The notes under the pieces were generated by a model. It saw only the letters and a program-made list of their open reading frames with translations, searched no databases and was not told where the DNA came from. From NCBI GenBank assembly GCA_017643385.1, contig JAEPNN010000001.1, forward strand, positions 372,001-436,000: 64,000 bases of DNA. The letters run 5' to 3'. This document shows, piece after piece, positions 52,897-61,169 of this stretch; position 1 is the first letter of the stretch, and every line of letters starts with the position of its first letter. Both the position numbers and the translations under genes were made by a program. The DNA is from Dinoroseobacter sp. Lineage in GTDB: Bacteria > Pseudomonadota > Alphaproteobacteria > Rhodobacterales > Rhodobacteraceae.

Positions 52897-53598
52897 TCAG
52901 GCTTCGCGTGGTGGAATGTTGCGCGCGGCCTGAAATGCTGGTCGCGCAGCGAAGCGATCCCAGTAGGCCACCACGTTGGCAAAACCATCCCACCCTACAA
53001 GTTCTTTGGCGCCGTAGAAATCGAGCGCGCCAAGCCAGGGGCCGATTGCCATATCGGCAATCGAATACTCGCCCATAATCCAGTCTTTGCCTTCAAGCGC
53101 GCCGTCCAACACGTTCAAAAGGCGCTTGCTTTCATCAACGAAGCGCTGCTGCGGTCGCTTATCTTCCCATTGGCTGCCCGCGAATTTTGAGAAGAACCCA
53201 AGCTGGCCGAACATCGGGCCCAAGCCGCCCATTTGCCACATCACCCACTGGATGATCTGTGCCTTCTCGGTGGCGTCCTTGCCGATGAACTTGCCGGTCT
53301 TTTCGGCGAGGTAGATCAGGATTGCGCCGCTCTCAAACAATGTGACCGGACGCCCGTCGGGGCCATTTGGATCGATGATAGCAGGGATCTTGTTGTTTGG
53401 GCTCAGTGAAAGAAACTCCGGGCTCCTCACATCGGCGTCTGACAGGGTCACGCGGTGCGCCTCGTAGTCCAGTCCCATCTCCTCCAGCGCAAGCGAGGCT
53501 TTGATGCCGTTGGGTGTAGGGAAGGAATAAAGTTGGATCAGGTCCGGATTTTCTGCCGTCCATTTTGTATTGATGGGGAATTTGTCGAACACGCTCAT
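52897..53598 (-). CDS. Glutathione S-transferase, Nu/YfcG-like
   Basis: A 233-residue GST. The thioredoxin-like N-terminal domain has LIQLYSFPTPNGIKASLALEEMGL, with Thr-Pro-Asn at the active-site position, NKIPAIIDP with the cis-proline, and the gamma-glutamyl-binding LFESGAILIYLAEK. The helical C-terminal domain carries YSIADMAIGPWL, the N-capping box. The TPNG motif is typical of Nu-class YfcG/YghU enzymes, which bind glutathione or act as disulfide reductases. It is divergent from mscL. Confidence 0.92.
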   Translation of the reverse strand: MSVFDKFPINTKWTAENPDLIQLYSFPTPNGIKASLALEEMGLDYEAHRVTLSDADVRSPEFLSLSPNNKIPAIIDPNGPDGRPVTLFESGAILIYLAEKTGKFIGKDATEKAQIIQWVMWQMGGLGPMFGQLGFFSKFAGSQWEDKRPQQRFVDESKRLLNVLDGALEGKDWIMGEYSIADMAIGPWLGALDFYGAKELVGWDGFANVVAYWDRFAARPAFQAARNIPPREA

Positions 53599-53739
53599 GA
53601 TATCTCTCTGTGATTGATATCGTTAGATAGGTACAAATCGGTCACAAAAAACCCGCGTATATGCGCTTAAATCTGTTAGCCAATGTGCATGGGCGCAGAA
53701 AAGCGCCTTGCAAAGGGAACAAGTTCGGGAGTGATAACG

Positions 53740-54171
53740 ATGCTTACAGAGTTTCAGAAGTTCGTTGCTAAGGGCAATGTTATGGATATGGCCGTGGGGA
53801 TCATCATCGGTGCAGCCTTCACGGCAATCGTCAAATCCATGGTCGATGATTTGCTTAACCCAATCATTGGGGCAATTTTTGGGGGTGTTGATTTCACCAA
53901 CTATTTTGTCGTTTTGGGCGAAGGAGAATTTGCATCGCTTGAGGCTGCGCGCGAAGCGGGGGCGGCTGCATTCGCCTACGGCGCGTTTCTGACCGCGGTG
54001 ATTAATTTCCTTATCATTGCATTTGTTGTGTTTCTCCTCGTGAAGAACGTGAACCGCATCAAGGAGGCGATGGAGAAGAAAGAAGAACCCGCGCCCGCTG
54101 CCGATCCTGGCCCCTCAGAGAAAGACATTCTGATCCAGATCCGCGATTCTCTGGCGGAACGCTCTGCCTAG
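53740..54171 (+). CDS. mscL: Large-conductance mechanosensitive channel
   Basis: A 143-residue inner-membrane channel that opens under hypo-osmotic shock. The ATG at 53740 gives [41 protein letters not shown], the conserved N-terminal helix plus TM1. TM2 is [21 protein letters not shown], followed by the cytoplasmic helix with [11 protein letters not shown] and LLIQIRD-type end. A CGGGAG ribosome site is present. The divergent upstream neighbour is the GST. Confidence 0.96.
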   Translation: MLTEFQKFVAKGNVMDMAVGIIIGAAFTAIVKSMVDDLLNPIIGAIFGGVDFTNYFVVLGEGEFASLEAAREAGAAAFAYGAFLTAVINFLIIAFVVFLLVKNVNRIKEAMEKKEEPAPAADPGPSEKDILIQIRDSLAERSA

Positions 54172-54244
54172 GTCCATAAAACGCGGACCCTGTCCTGCGC
54201 ATTGGGCCTATTCCGTGCGCAGGGCCAACACAGAAAGAAAGCCT

Positions 54245-54712
54245 ATGACAGAGCTGGAACTCGACCAGACTGACTGCGCAATCCTTGCGAGGTTGCAACG
54301 TCACGGTCGCCTGACAAATGCCGAACTCGCAGACGCTGTGAACCTGTCCCAAAGCGCCTGCCATCGCCGCGTGGCACGCCTCGAGGCTGCAGGCATCATT
54401 TCGGGCTATGTCGCACTTTTGGATGCGCGAAAGCTCGGGCGGAAGACGACAGTGTTCGTGGAAATCACTTTGGCAGGACAGGCCGATGAGGTTCTCACAG
54501 CCTTCGAGAAGGCCGTCTCCCGCGTTCCGGAAGTGCTGGAATGTCATCTCATGGCGGGCAGTGCGGATTATCTTTTGAAAGTTGTCGCCGAAGATGCTGA
54601 AGATTTCGCGCGGCTGCATCGTCGGGCCCTTGCCAGCCTGCCCGGTGTGGCACAGCTCCAATCCAGCTTTTCATTGAAAACCGTGGTCAGCACGACCGCG
54701 TTGCCGATCTAA
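54245..54712 (+). CDS. Lrp/AsnC family transcriptional regulator
   Basis: A 155-residue regulator starting at the ATG at 54245 after AGAAAGAAAG. The N-terminal helix-turn-helix reads LDQTDCAILARLQRHGRLTNAELADAVNLSQSACHRRVARLEAAGII, and the C-terminal RAM effector domain includes VPEVLECHLMAGSADYLLKVVAED. Members respond to amino acids. Alanine dehydrogenase, a common target of Lrp-type AldR, lies 2 kb away, but it is not adjacent, so that link is speculation. The gene is convergent with the HupE-like pair. Confidence 0.93.
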   Translation: MTELELDQTDCAILARLQRHGRLTNAELADAVNLSQSACHRRVARLEAAGIISGYVALLDARKLGRKTTVFVEITLAGQADEVLTAFEKAVSRVPEVLECHLMAGSADYLLKVVAEDAEDFARLHRRALASLPGVAQLQSSFSLKTVVSTTALPI

Positions 54713-55311
54713 ACAGGCCTCAGTTCAAAGGCGAGCATCAGGATCGATATAGCGCCAATCCACGAGATCAGGGCGCGCCATCCTATCAGCACAGCCACAT
54801 GGCCGATCTGTTCTCGCGTGGCTTGTACCACCCCGGCGGCAAGCGCCGCACACGTGGTGATCCCGATCCCCATTCCGATCAGGAAAGGCAGGGGCAGCTC
54901 TCCGAACACATGTGTTTCCATAAGGAACCGGCTCGGTAGAAGGGTCGCGAGCGCTGCAAGCCCTGCCATGGCAAGCGACGGCAATGGCAGCGCGATAATT
55001 CCTACGATGGAAATGACGAGCGCCAATCCCATCAACCAAATTACCTCGACTTGGGGAACAAAGGGTCCAAGGCCCAGCCCAAGCAAAGCGCCGGCGATCA
55101 TTGCGGGCCAAACCACGATGACCCCCTCGGTGCGCCAGATACCCGTCAGCATCCCTAGCCCCAGCAAAAGTACCGCAACGGGCAACATCAGCCAGGGTTG
55201 CGAAATGCCTTGCAGCAACAACTCATAGGCATCCTGACCGCTTTCGAACGCATGCGCGTGGGCAGGCCCTGAACCAAGCAGGGCCAGCAGGATTGAAACG
55301 GATCGGATCAC
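54709..55311 (-). CDS. HupE/UreJ-like membrane protein, partner of hupE
   Basis: A 200-residue protein starting at a GTG (55311) that overlaps the upstream hupE stop (GTGA). It has a signal-like first segment (VSILLALLGSGPAHAHAF) and about five more hydrophobic helices rich in Gly, Leu and Ile. It lacks the HPxxGxDH motif of true HupE. It could be a diverged second subunit of a Ni/Co permease or a distinct integral membrane protein; pairing and membrane topology are the only clues. Confidence 0.7.
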   Translation of the reverse strand: MIRSVSILLALLGSGPAHAHAFESGQDAYELLLQGISQPWLMLPVAVLLLGLGMLTGIWRTEGVIVVWPAMIAGALLGLGLGPFVPQVEVIWLMGLALVISIVGIIALPLPSLAMAGLAALATLLPSRFLMETHVFGELPLPFLIGMGIGITTCAALAAGVVQATREQIGHVAVLIGWRALISWIGAISILMLAFELRPV

Positions 55312-55895
55312 GCCATGCCCGTCAGGAAGGCCGCGCCCGCCAGCGCAATAACAGCGCCCGCGCCGCGCACCGCCCAGGAACCACCCTTCACACCGTTCAG
55401 CGCACCGAACGCGATCCCTGCGATATGCAAGGCGCCCGTCGCAATTACAAAGCCAACTGCATAGGCAATCGCGTTGGCCGCTTCAGGCAGCTCGGTGCCA
55501 TGGGCGTGACCATGAAAGACGGCAAAGATACCAACCAATACGGCAGCGACCCAAATCGGAGCTTGCACCCAAAGTGCCACCATAAGACCAAGGACCAACC
55601 CTGATGCGGCAATTCCGAGCTCTACCGCGGGCATCGGAATGCCAAGCACACCCATTGCCCCGCCAAGCGCCATCACCAGTGGAAACACAAGCGGGAGAAT
55701 CCAAAGGGCGGGTGCCCCAAGCACGGCCCCCCAAAGGCCCACAGCGACCATGGCAACGACGTGGTCCAGGCCATAGATCGGGTGGGTCAGGCCAGACATG
55801 AAGCCCCCCGCCAGGCCTTCGCCCTCATGCGCAAATGCCGGGGCGGTCGCCACCGTGACCAATACCAAAACCAAAGTGAGAACCTGCCGCATCAT
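55308..55895 (-). CDS. hupE: HupE/UreJ family nickel/cobalt permease
   Basis: A 195-residue secondary metal permease. The ATG at 55895 gives a cleavable-type signal (MRQVLTLVLVLVTVATAPAFA) followed by HEGEGLAGGFMSGLTHPIYGLDHVVAMVAVGLWGA, the diagnostic metal-binding block. A second histidine motif, VFHGHAHGTELPEAANAIAYAVGF, sits in a later helix. HupE/UreJ members import Ni2+ or Co2+ for hydrogenase, urease or cobalamin. No such enzyme gene is in the window. It is coupled to the next gene by a GTGA overlap. Confidence 0.9.
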   Translation of the reverse strand: MMRQVLTLVLVLVTVATAPAFAHEGEGLAGGFMSGLTHPIYGLDHVVAMVAVGLWGAVLGAPALWILPLVFPLVMALGGAMGVLGIPMPAVELGIAASGLVLGLMVALWVQAPIWVAAVLVGIFAVFHGHAHGTELPEAANAIAYAVGFVIATGALHIAGIAFGALNGVKGGSWAVRGAGAVIALAGAAFLTGMA

Positions 55896-55980
55896 GCGCC
55901 CTCCATCGCAAGCTTCCGTCGAACCTACCGTTCCAATTTCGCTTGGCAATCCAAGAATCGCCACCACGCAGAATGCCGAC

Positions 55981-56799
55981 TTACAAGAGTGGCTTCAGAA
56001 CCTTCGCAAACCCGTCTGGATCTTTCATCATCATCGAATGATCCGCATCCGGCATGATGGCGGTGACAACGCCATGTGCCTCCAGCCAAGCTGGGTCAGG
56101 GACATCCGGCAGATAAGTTGCGCCTGCCTCGGGTATCGACAGCTCTCCATAGATGAAGCTTCGCCGGGTTTGCAGGTTCAGAAACCGTGTCTCAGTTTCG
56201 GGGTCCAGATCCACCAGCGCGACAGAGGCCTTGTGAATGGCGCGGACGTCTGATCCGACCCATCCTGCGAGCATCGCGGCTGCAGCTCCGTCGCCTTCAA
56301 TCGCGGCTTTGCGCCGCCCATGCAGGAAGCGGGGAAAAAGATCGGTTGCAAAGCGGTCTTCCTCAACAGATGCGAAGTACTTTGTACCTGCACCACCGCC
56401 CGGCGTCAGATTGCCCTCGCAGACGATCAAGTGCACCACCAGGTCCGGGTTTGCATGTGCAAGCTCGATCCCAACCGTTCCACCCTGACTGTGCCCTACT
56501 ATGGTACACCCTTCGATACCCTCATGTTTCAGAACGGCGGCCACGCATTCTGCGTGCGCCTGCGGCGTGTATGAAAACGCGGCAGGCGTTTCGCTGTGAC
56601 CTGTCCCGAGGTACTCGATCAGGATTGCGCGATACGACCAAAGGCTTGGGTGGGTGGCCAGCTTCAGATGGCAGGACAGGACTGAGAAATTCAGTCCTGA
56701 AAGATATACCAATACAGGCGCATCTTTACCCGCTCCGATGTCATGGTAGCGGATAAAGGCATCAGCGAATGGCAGATACAGTGACTTCATACCCACCAT
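55981..56799 (-). CDS. Alpha/beta hydrolase
   Basis: A 272-residue alpha/beta-hydrolase-fold protein (an alternative ATG at 56790 would shorten it by three). The oxyanion region is PVLVYLSGLNFSVLSC, the nucleophile elbow GHSQGG gives the catalytic serine (near residue 103), and DADHSMMMKDPDGFAKVL supplies the histidine near the C-terminus. There is no signal peptide, so it is cytoplasmic. The substrate is unknown. It lies 85 bases upstream of hupE on the same strand and may share its transcript. Confidence 0.88.
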   Translation of the reverse strand: MVGMKSLYLPFADAFIRYHDIGAGKDAPVLVYLSGLNFSVLSCHLKLATHPSLWSYRAILIEYLGTGHSETPAAFSYTPQAHAECVAAVLKHEGIEGCTIVGHSQGGTVGIELAHANPDLVVHLIVCEGNLTPGGGAGTKYFASVEEDRFATDLFPRFLHGRRKAAIEGDGAAAAMLAGWVGSDVRAIHKASVALVDLDPETETRFLNLQTRRSFIYGELSIPEAGATYLPDVPDPAWLEAHGVVTAIMPDADHSMMMKDPDGFAKVLKPLL

Positions 56800-56823
56800 G
56801 CTAGGGCGCGCACCGGACCTGAT

Positions 56824-57942
56824 CTAGTGTTTCACGACAACGCTCGGCGAAACCACATCGATCCCAAGTGCTTTGCCCACTGCGTAGTACGTCAGTTGGC
56901 CGGCATGCACGTTCAAACCTTCCATCAGATGTGGATCATCGATGCAGGCCTGACGCCACCCCTTGTCGGCAAGTGCCAACATGAACGGCATCGTTGCATT
57001 TCCCAGCGCAATCGTTGAGGTGCGCGCCACAGCGCCCGGCATATTGGCCACGCAATAGTGCATGATCCCGTCGACCTCATAAATCGGATCTGCGTGCGTT
57101 GTCGCGCGAGAGGTCTCAAAGCACCCGCCCTGATCGATGGCGACATCCACCAAAACCGAACCGGGCTTCATGTCTGCAAATTGTGCACGCGTCACCAGCT
57201 TGGGGGCGGCGGCTCCGGGAATAAGGACAGCGCCGATCACCATATCGGCTTGGCTCAGGTGCTCCGCCAGAAGTCCGGCGCTCGAATAGCCGGTGTTGAA
57301 CTGCGCACCAAAGGCATCATCGAGATACCTCAGGCGCGGCAGCGCCCTGTCCAGAACCGTCACATCCGCCCCCATACCCGCTGCAATCCGCGCGGCATGG
57401 GTGCCTACAACCCCGCCACCGATCACCAGAACCTTTGCAGGCCCGACGCCCGGCACACCGCCCATCAGAACACCGCGGCCCCCATTGGCCTTCTGCAATG
57501 TCCAGGCACCCACCTGCGGGGCCAGCCGTCCGGCCACTTCAGACATTGGTGCCAGCAGAGGCAAGCCACCCTGGGCATCCGTCACAGTCTCGTAGGCAAT
57601 TGCCGTACAACCCGAAGCCAGAAGGTCTTTGGTCTGCGCAGGGTCCGGGGCCAGATGCAAATATGTGAACAGAAGCTGCCCTTCGCGCAACATCTGGCGC
57701 TCACCTGCCTGAGGTTCTTTCACCTTCACGATCATATCCGCGGCGGCGAAAACCTCCTTAGCAGTTTCCAGAAGCGTTGCGCCTGCGGCGATGTAATCCG
57801 CATCCTCAAAGCCGGCTCCTGCACCGGCACCGCTTTGGATGACGACCTCGTGCCCATGGGCCACCGCCTCTTGGGCCGCGTTTGGTGTCAGACCGACCCG
57901 AAATTCCTGGGGTTTGATTTCGGTAGGGCATCCGATTTTCAT
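56824..57942 (-). CDS. ald: Alanine dehydrogenase
   Basis: A 372-residue NAD-dependent enzyme interconverting L-alanine and pyruvate plus ammonia. The ATG at 57942 follows a CAGGAGGAGAA ribosome site on the minus strand and gives MKIGCPTEIKPQEFRVGLTP. The frame opens further upstream without support. Blocks present are VKVKEPQ, the NAD-binding VLVIGGGVVGTHAARIAAGMGADVTVLD and NMPGAVARTSTIALGNATMPF. The 232-base gap upstream (57943-58174) holds only an AT-rich promoter-like patch. Confidence 0.96.
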   Translation of the reverse strand: MKIGCPTEIKPQEFRVGLTPNAAQEAVAHGHEVVIQSGAGAGAGFEDADYIAAGATLLETAKEVFAAADMIVKVKEPQAGERQMLREGQLLFTYLHLAPDPAQTKDLLASGCTAIAYETVTDAQGGLPLLAPMSEVAGRLAPQVGAWTLQKANGGRGVLMGGVPGVGPAKVLVIGGGVVGTHAARIAAGMGADVTVLDRALPRLRYLDDAFGAQFNTGYSSAGLLAEHLSQADMVIGAVLIPGAAAPKLVTRAQFADMKPGSVLVDVAIDQGGCFETSRATTHADPIYEVDGIMHYCVANMPGAVARTSTIALGNATMPFMLALADKGWRQACIDDPHLMEGLNVHAGQLTYYAVGKALGIDVVSPSVVVKH

Positions 57943-58174
57943 GGCGTGTTCTCCTCCTGCCTGACACCTTGATACCGGATCTCTTCCGCAAAGAGTGTGC
58001 AAATACATCGGCACTTTGTTGAAAACGCGCAAATTTCTGTTGTTAAAGATCTGTATAACACAAATATAGCCCGTAATAGATCTCGTGTGTCGAGGAATCA
58101 CGCGTGACCACAGCCGATATTTGCGTCGGTCCATTGCGTACCAACGCGGCCCATCAACGATTGTATTCTGTGTG

Positions 58175-58960
58175 TCAGCTCAGAATGGGAAACCAATCTT
58201 CTCGTAGCTTTTGTCCGGGCACCATTCCATGGCCCGGGTAGGGGGGCGAGGTTCGCCCGGGGCGTTCCACGTAGCGCGCGTCATCGCCCAGCAGGCGCAA
58301 TGAAAAGGCCCGCCTGCGCTTGGCTTCAAGGTTTCCACGCGCACCGTGCAGTGTTTTGTAGTGAAACGCGACCGCATCGCCGGGTTGCATCTTCCATTCC
58401 AGAACCTTGAATTCCAAAGGTGCCGCATCCGGATCAGGAACAGGGCGATAGGTCCCATCATCGGGAAAGAAGTTGTCTTCCTTGAGCCACTTTGTCGGAA
58501 GGACTGGTTTTTCCCATAGATGACTGCCTGCCACGAGCCGCAGTGAAGCGTCCTCCACCGGATCAACGGGAACCCAGAAACTCACCATCTGTTTGCCATC
58601 AACAAAGTAATACGGGGCATCTTGATGCCAGGGGGTCGGCTTTGCCGTGCCGGGTTCTTTCACGAGCACATGGTCGTGAAACATCTGCACGCGCTTTGAG
58701 CCCATCAAAGCCCGGGCGGTATCCGCGGCATCGCTTTCGTGAATCACCTGCTGGAACTCGGGAATGCGGTCCCAGTTGCAATAGTCGTCAAAAAAACGAC
58801 CCTGCTCACCGTCCTGCAGGTTCTCAGCGGCATAGGGGCCGGGGTCCGCCATGTTACGTTCGATACCGGCGCGGATCACCTCGACCCTATCTGCAAAGAG
58901 CCCCGGGATCAGAACCGCTCCATCGCGCTGGTAGGCTTCAATCTGTTCTTGCGTCACCAT
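58175..58960 (-). CDS. Phytanoyl-CoA dioxygenase (PhyH) family protein
   Basis: A 261-residue Fe(II)/2-oxoglutarate oxygenase. The facial triad is visible as His and Asp in PWHQDAPYYF and the distal His in FHYKTLHGARGN, with a 2-oxoglutarate-binding Arg shortly after (RRRAFSLRLLGDD). The N-terminal EAYQRDGAVLIPGLF and the VKEPGTAKPT segment are PhyH-typical. The substrate is unknown; bacterial members hydroxylate ectoine, amino acids, phosphonates and others. A GGAGGGGG ribosome site is present, and a palindrome lies upstream at 59041. Confidence 0.9.
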   Translation of the reverse strand: MVTQEQIEAYQRDGAVLIPGLFADRVEVIRAGIERNMADPGPYAAENLQDGEQGRFFDDYCNWDRIPEFQQVIHESDAADTARALMGSKRVQMFHDHVLVKEPGTAKPTPWHQDAPYYFVDGKQMVSFWVPVDPVEDASLRLVAGSHLWEKPVLPTKWLKEDNFFPDDGTYRPVPDPDAAPLEFKVLEWKMQPGDAVAFHYKTLHGARGNLEAKRRRAFSLRLLGDDARYVERPGRTSPPYPGHGMVPGQKLREDWFPILS

Positions 58961-59008
58961 CGCTACCCCCTCCGATCCAAGTTCACATTCTACACAAACA
59001 GGGCCGGG

Positions 59009-59057
59009 ATCGGTTCAACTGTTGTCAAAATGCGCCCGGTATCGGTTCGAAACCAAT
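59009..59057 (-). promoter_or_regulatory. Candidate operator upstream of the PhyH-type gene
   Basis: ATCGGTTCGAAACCAAT (59041-59057) is a near-perfect 17-base palindrome (arms ATCGGTT/AACCAAT, one mismatch). The half-site ATCGGTTC is repeated at 59009-59016, exactly 32 bases away, about three helical turns. The pair lies 50-100 bases before the dioxygenase start, a typical repressor-operator arrangement. Confidence 0.45.
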
Positions 59058-59074
59058 GATCTCTTCCCAAAAAC

Positions 59075-59103
59075 AAACCCCCGCAGCAAGGCCGCGGGGG
59101 TTT
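59075..59103 (-). terminator. Intrinsic terminator of rpsU
   Basis: AAACCCCCGC (59075-59084) and GCGGGGGTTT (59094-59103) form a 10-base stem. On the minus strand it is followed by GTTTTTGGG. It lies about 30 bases after the rpsU stop. Confidence 0.9.
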
Positions 59104-59132
59104 GAAAATTCTGTTCGCACAGACCGGATGGC

Positions 59133-59339
59133 TTAGAGCATCCCTTCGCGCTGTGCTTTTTTCCGTGCCAGTTTACGGGCGCGGCGGATCGCTTCGGCGC
59201 TCTCGCGTGCTTTCTTCTCGGACGGTTTCTCGTAATGTTGCTTGAGCTTCATTTCGCGAAACACACCCTCACGCTGAAGTTTTTTCTTCAACGCGCGCAG
59301 CGCTTGATCGACGTTATTGTCGCGAACACTTACCTGCAT
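59133..59339 (-). CDS. rpsU: 30S ribosomal protein S21
   Basis: A 68-residue basic protein. [46 protein letters not shown] is the complete S21 core, with an alphaproteobacterial Arg/Lys-rich tail ([17 protein letters not shown]). S21 helps the small subunit select initiation sites. It has an AGGAAGG ribosome site and its own terminator. It is divergent from the COQ9 gene with a 117-base gap. Confidence 0.97.
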   Translation of the reverse strand: MQVSVRDNNVDQALRALKKKLQREGVFREMKLKQHYEKPSEKKARESAEAIRRARKLARKKAQREGML

Positions 59340-59456
59340 GTGGTTGTCACCACCTTCCTAAGTTAGAGTTTGCATGAATTTGCAGGACGTGGCCCTATAA
59401 CAAGCTCGGTATAGCTTGTCTACAGGCCAACCCGGGTCAAACCAAAGGGGTGTTTC

Positions 59457-60167
59457 ATGTCAGAAACCCGAAACGTGAACGAAATCAAAGACGCCCTTCT
59501 CGAGGCGATCCTACCCCATGTCATCTTCGATGGCTGGTCACCTGTTGCCTTTGAGGCGGCGGTTGCTGAGACGGATGTTCAACTCGCCCTCGCCAACGCG
59601 ATCTGCCCGCGCGGGGCGACCGATCTGGCGCTTGCCTTTCATAAGCGCGGTGACGAGGCCATGGTGACGCGCCTGAAGCGCGAAGATCTTTCCGGATTGC
59701 GGTTTCGGGACCGGATCGCCACAGGTGTTCGCTTCAGATTGGAAGAGGTTGAACTGCACAAGGAAGTGGTTCGACGGGGCACAGCACTCTTTGCCCTGCC
59801 TCATCTGTCAGTTGATGGGGCCAAGGCGATCTGGGGTACAGCGGATGCGATCTGGACTGCCCTCGGGGATGCATCGGAAGATTTCAACTGGTACTCAAAA
59901 CGTGCAACATTGTCAGGTGTTTACGGATCCACCGTACTGTTTTGGCTTGGGGATGACAGCGTCGGGCACGCCGACACATGGGCTTTTCTGGACCGTCGGA
60001 TCGATGACGTCATGCAGATCGAAAAGGTCAAGAAGCAAGTAAACGACAACCCTGCGCTCAGCCGTTTGATGGCCGGTCCCAACTGGCTTCTTAGCAAGAT
60101 CAAGGCACCTGCGAAGATGACCCCTTCAGATTTTCCGGGACACTGGTCCGAACCACCGAATACCTAA
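59457..60167 (+). CDS. COQ9 family ubiquinone-biosynthesis protein
   Basis: A 236-residue helical protein of the COQ9 family, which has a TetR-like fold without DNA-binding function and a lipid pocket. It presents quinone intermediates to the COQ7-type hydroxylase. Family-like parts are LLEAILPHVIFDGWSPVAFEAAVAE at the N-terminus and SEDFNWYSKRATLSGVYGSTVLFWLGDDS with the following FLDRRIDDVM. The prenyl diphosphate synthase near 9 kb serves the same pathway. A quinone oxidoreductase gene follows after 18 bases. Confidence 0.92.
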   Translation: MSETRNVNEIKDALLEAILPHVIFDGWSPVAFEAAVAETDVQLALANAICPRGATDLALAFHKRGDEAMVTRLKREDLSGLRFRDRIATGVRFRLEEVELHKEVVRRGTALFALPHLSVDGAKAIWGTADAIWTALGDASEDFNWYSKRATLSGVYGSTVLFWLGDDSVGHADTWAFLDRRIDDVMQIEKVKKQVNDNPALSRLMAGPNWLLSKIKAPAKMTPSDFPGHWSEPPNT

Positions 60168-60185
60168 ATTGAAAGCTTTGACCTC

Positions 60186-61169
60186 ATGACATTGCCCGAA
60201 ACGATGCGCGCCATTGAAATCACGAGGCCCGGCGGTCCAGACGTTTTGCAGGAAACGCGGCGTCCTGTGCCAAATGAGGCGCCGGGGCAGGTGGTTATCA
60301 AGGTGGCCTATGCCGGCGTGAATCGGCCGGATGCGCTGCAGCGCGCTGGCGCTTACGCCCCACCTCCGACTGCAAGCGATCTTCCAGGGCTTGAGGTTTC
60401 GGGCGAGGTTGTCGCCGCAGGGCACGGTGCTGAAACCTTGCTTGGTCGCCAAGTCTGCGCGCTGACACCAGGCGGCGGCTACGCCGAATACGTTGTCTGT
60501 TCTGTCAGTCATTGCCTGCCAATCCCCGATGGTCTGTCGCTTGATCAGGCAGCCGCTCTTCCCGAAACATACTTCACCGTCTGGTCGAACGTGGTGATGC
60601 GCGGTGGATTGATACCGGGAGAACGTTTCCTTGTGCATGGGGGCTCCTCTGGGATCGGAACGACGGCCATCCAGATCGCGAACAAACTGGGCGCTCGGGT
60701 TTGGGCAACAGCAGGCAGTGCAGCCAAATGCCAAGCCTGTGCCGATCTTGGCGCCACTGCCATCAACTACCGCGAAGAGGATTTCGTTGATGTGATGAAA
60801 GCCTCAGGTGGGGCAAATCTGATCCTCGATATGGTCGGGGGCGATTATATTCCGCGTAATATCAGAGCGTTGGCGATGGAAGGCCGGTTGGTTCAGATCG
60901 CGTTTCTATCCGGACCCAAGGTCGAGCTGAACTTTGCCCAGATGATGATGCGCCGTCTTACGCTGACCGGGTCCACATTACGTCCTCAATCCGATCTCGC
61001 CAAAGCCGAGATTGCGAGGCAGTTACGCACCCATGTCTGGCCATGGCTTGCGACGGGTCAGATTGGTCCTGTGATGGATAGCGAGTTTGCCCTTGCAGAT
61101 GCGGCAAAAGCCCATGCGCATATGGAGGCCGGGGATCACATCGGTAAGATCGTTTTGAAAGTGGCCTAG
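60186..61169 (+). CDS. NAD(P)H-quinone oxidoreductase, PIG3/QOR type
   Basis: A 327-residue medium-chain reductase without the structural or catalytic zinc ligands. MRAIEITRPGGPDVLQETRRPVP opens it, PGLEVSGEVVAAG is the QOR signature and GERFLVHGGSSGIGTTAIQIANKLGARVWATAGS is the NADPH-binding Rossmann motif. It reduces quinones or enones. The human PIG3-like subfamily (TIGR02824) fits best. It follows COQ9 closely, so the two may be one quinone-related unit. Its stop overlaps the convergent aldolase gene. Confidence 0.92.
   Translation: MTLPETMRAIEITRPGGPDVLQETRRPVPNEAPGQVVIKVAYAGVNRPDALQRAGAYAPPPTASDLPGLEVSGEVVAAGHGAETLLGRQVCALTPGGGYAEYVVCSVSHCLPIPDGLSLDQAAALPETYFTVWSNVVMRGGLIPGERFLVHGGSSGIGTTAIQIANKLGARVWATAGSAAKCQACADLGATAINYREEDFVDVMKASGGANLILDMVGGDYIPRNIRALAMEGRLVQIAFLSGPKVELNFAQMMMRRLTLTGSTLRPQSDLAKAEIARQLRTHVWPWLATGQIGPVMDSEFALADAAKAHAHMEAGDHIGKIVLKVA

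Noticed and set aside
59041-59060. GGTTCGAAACC resembles a tRNA T-arm
   Set aside because: The stem has a mismatch and no acceptor, D or anticodon arm can be folded from the surrounding bases; it fits better as an operator palindrome.
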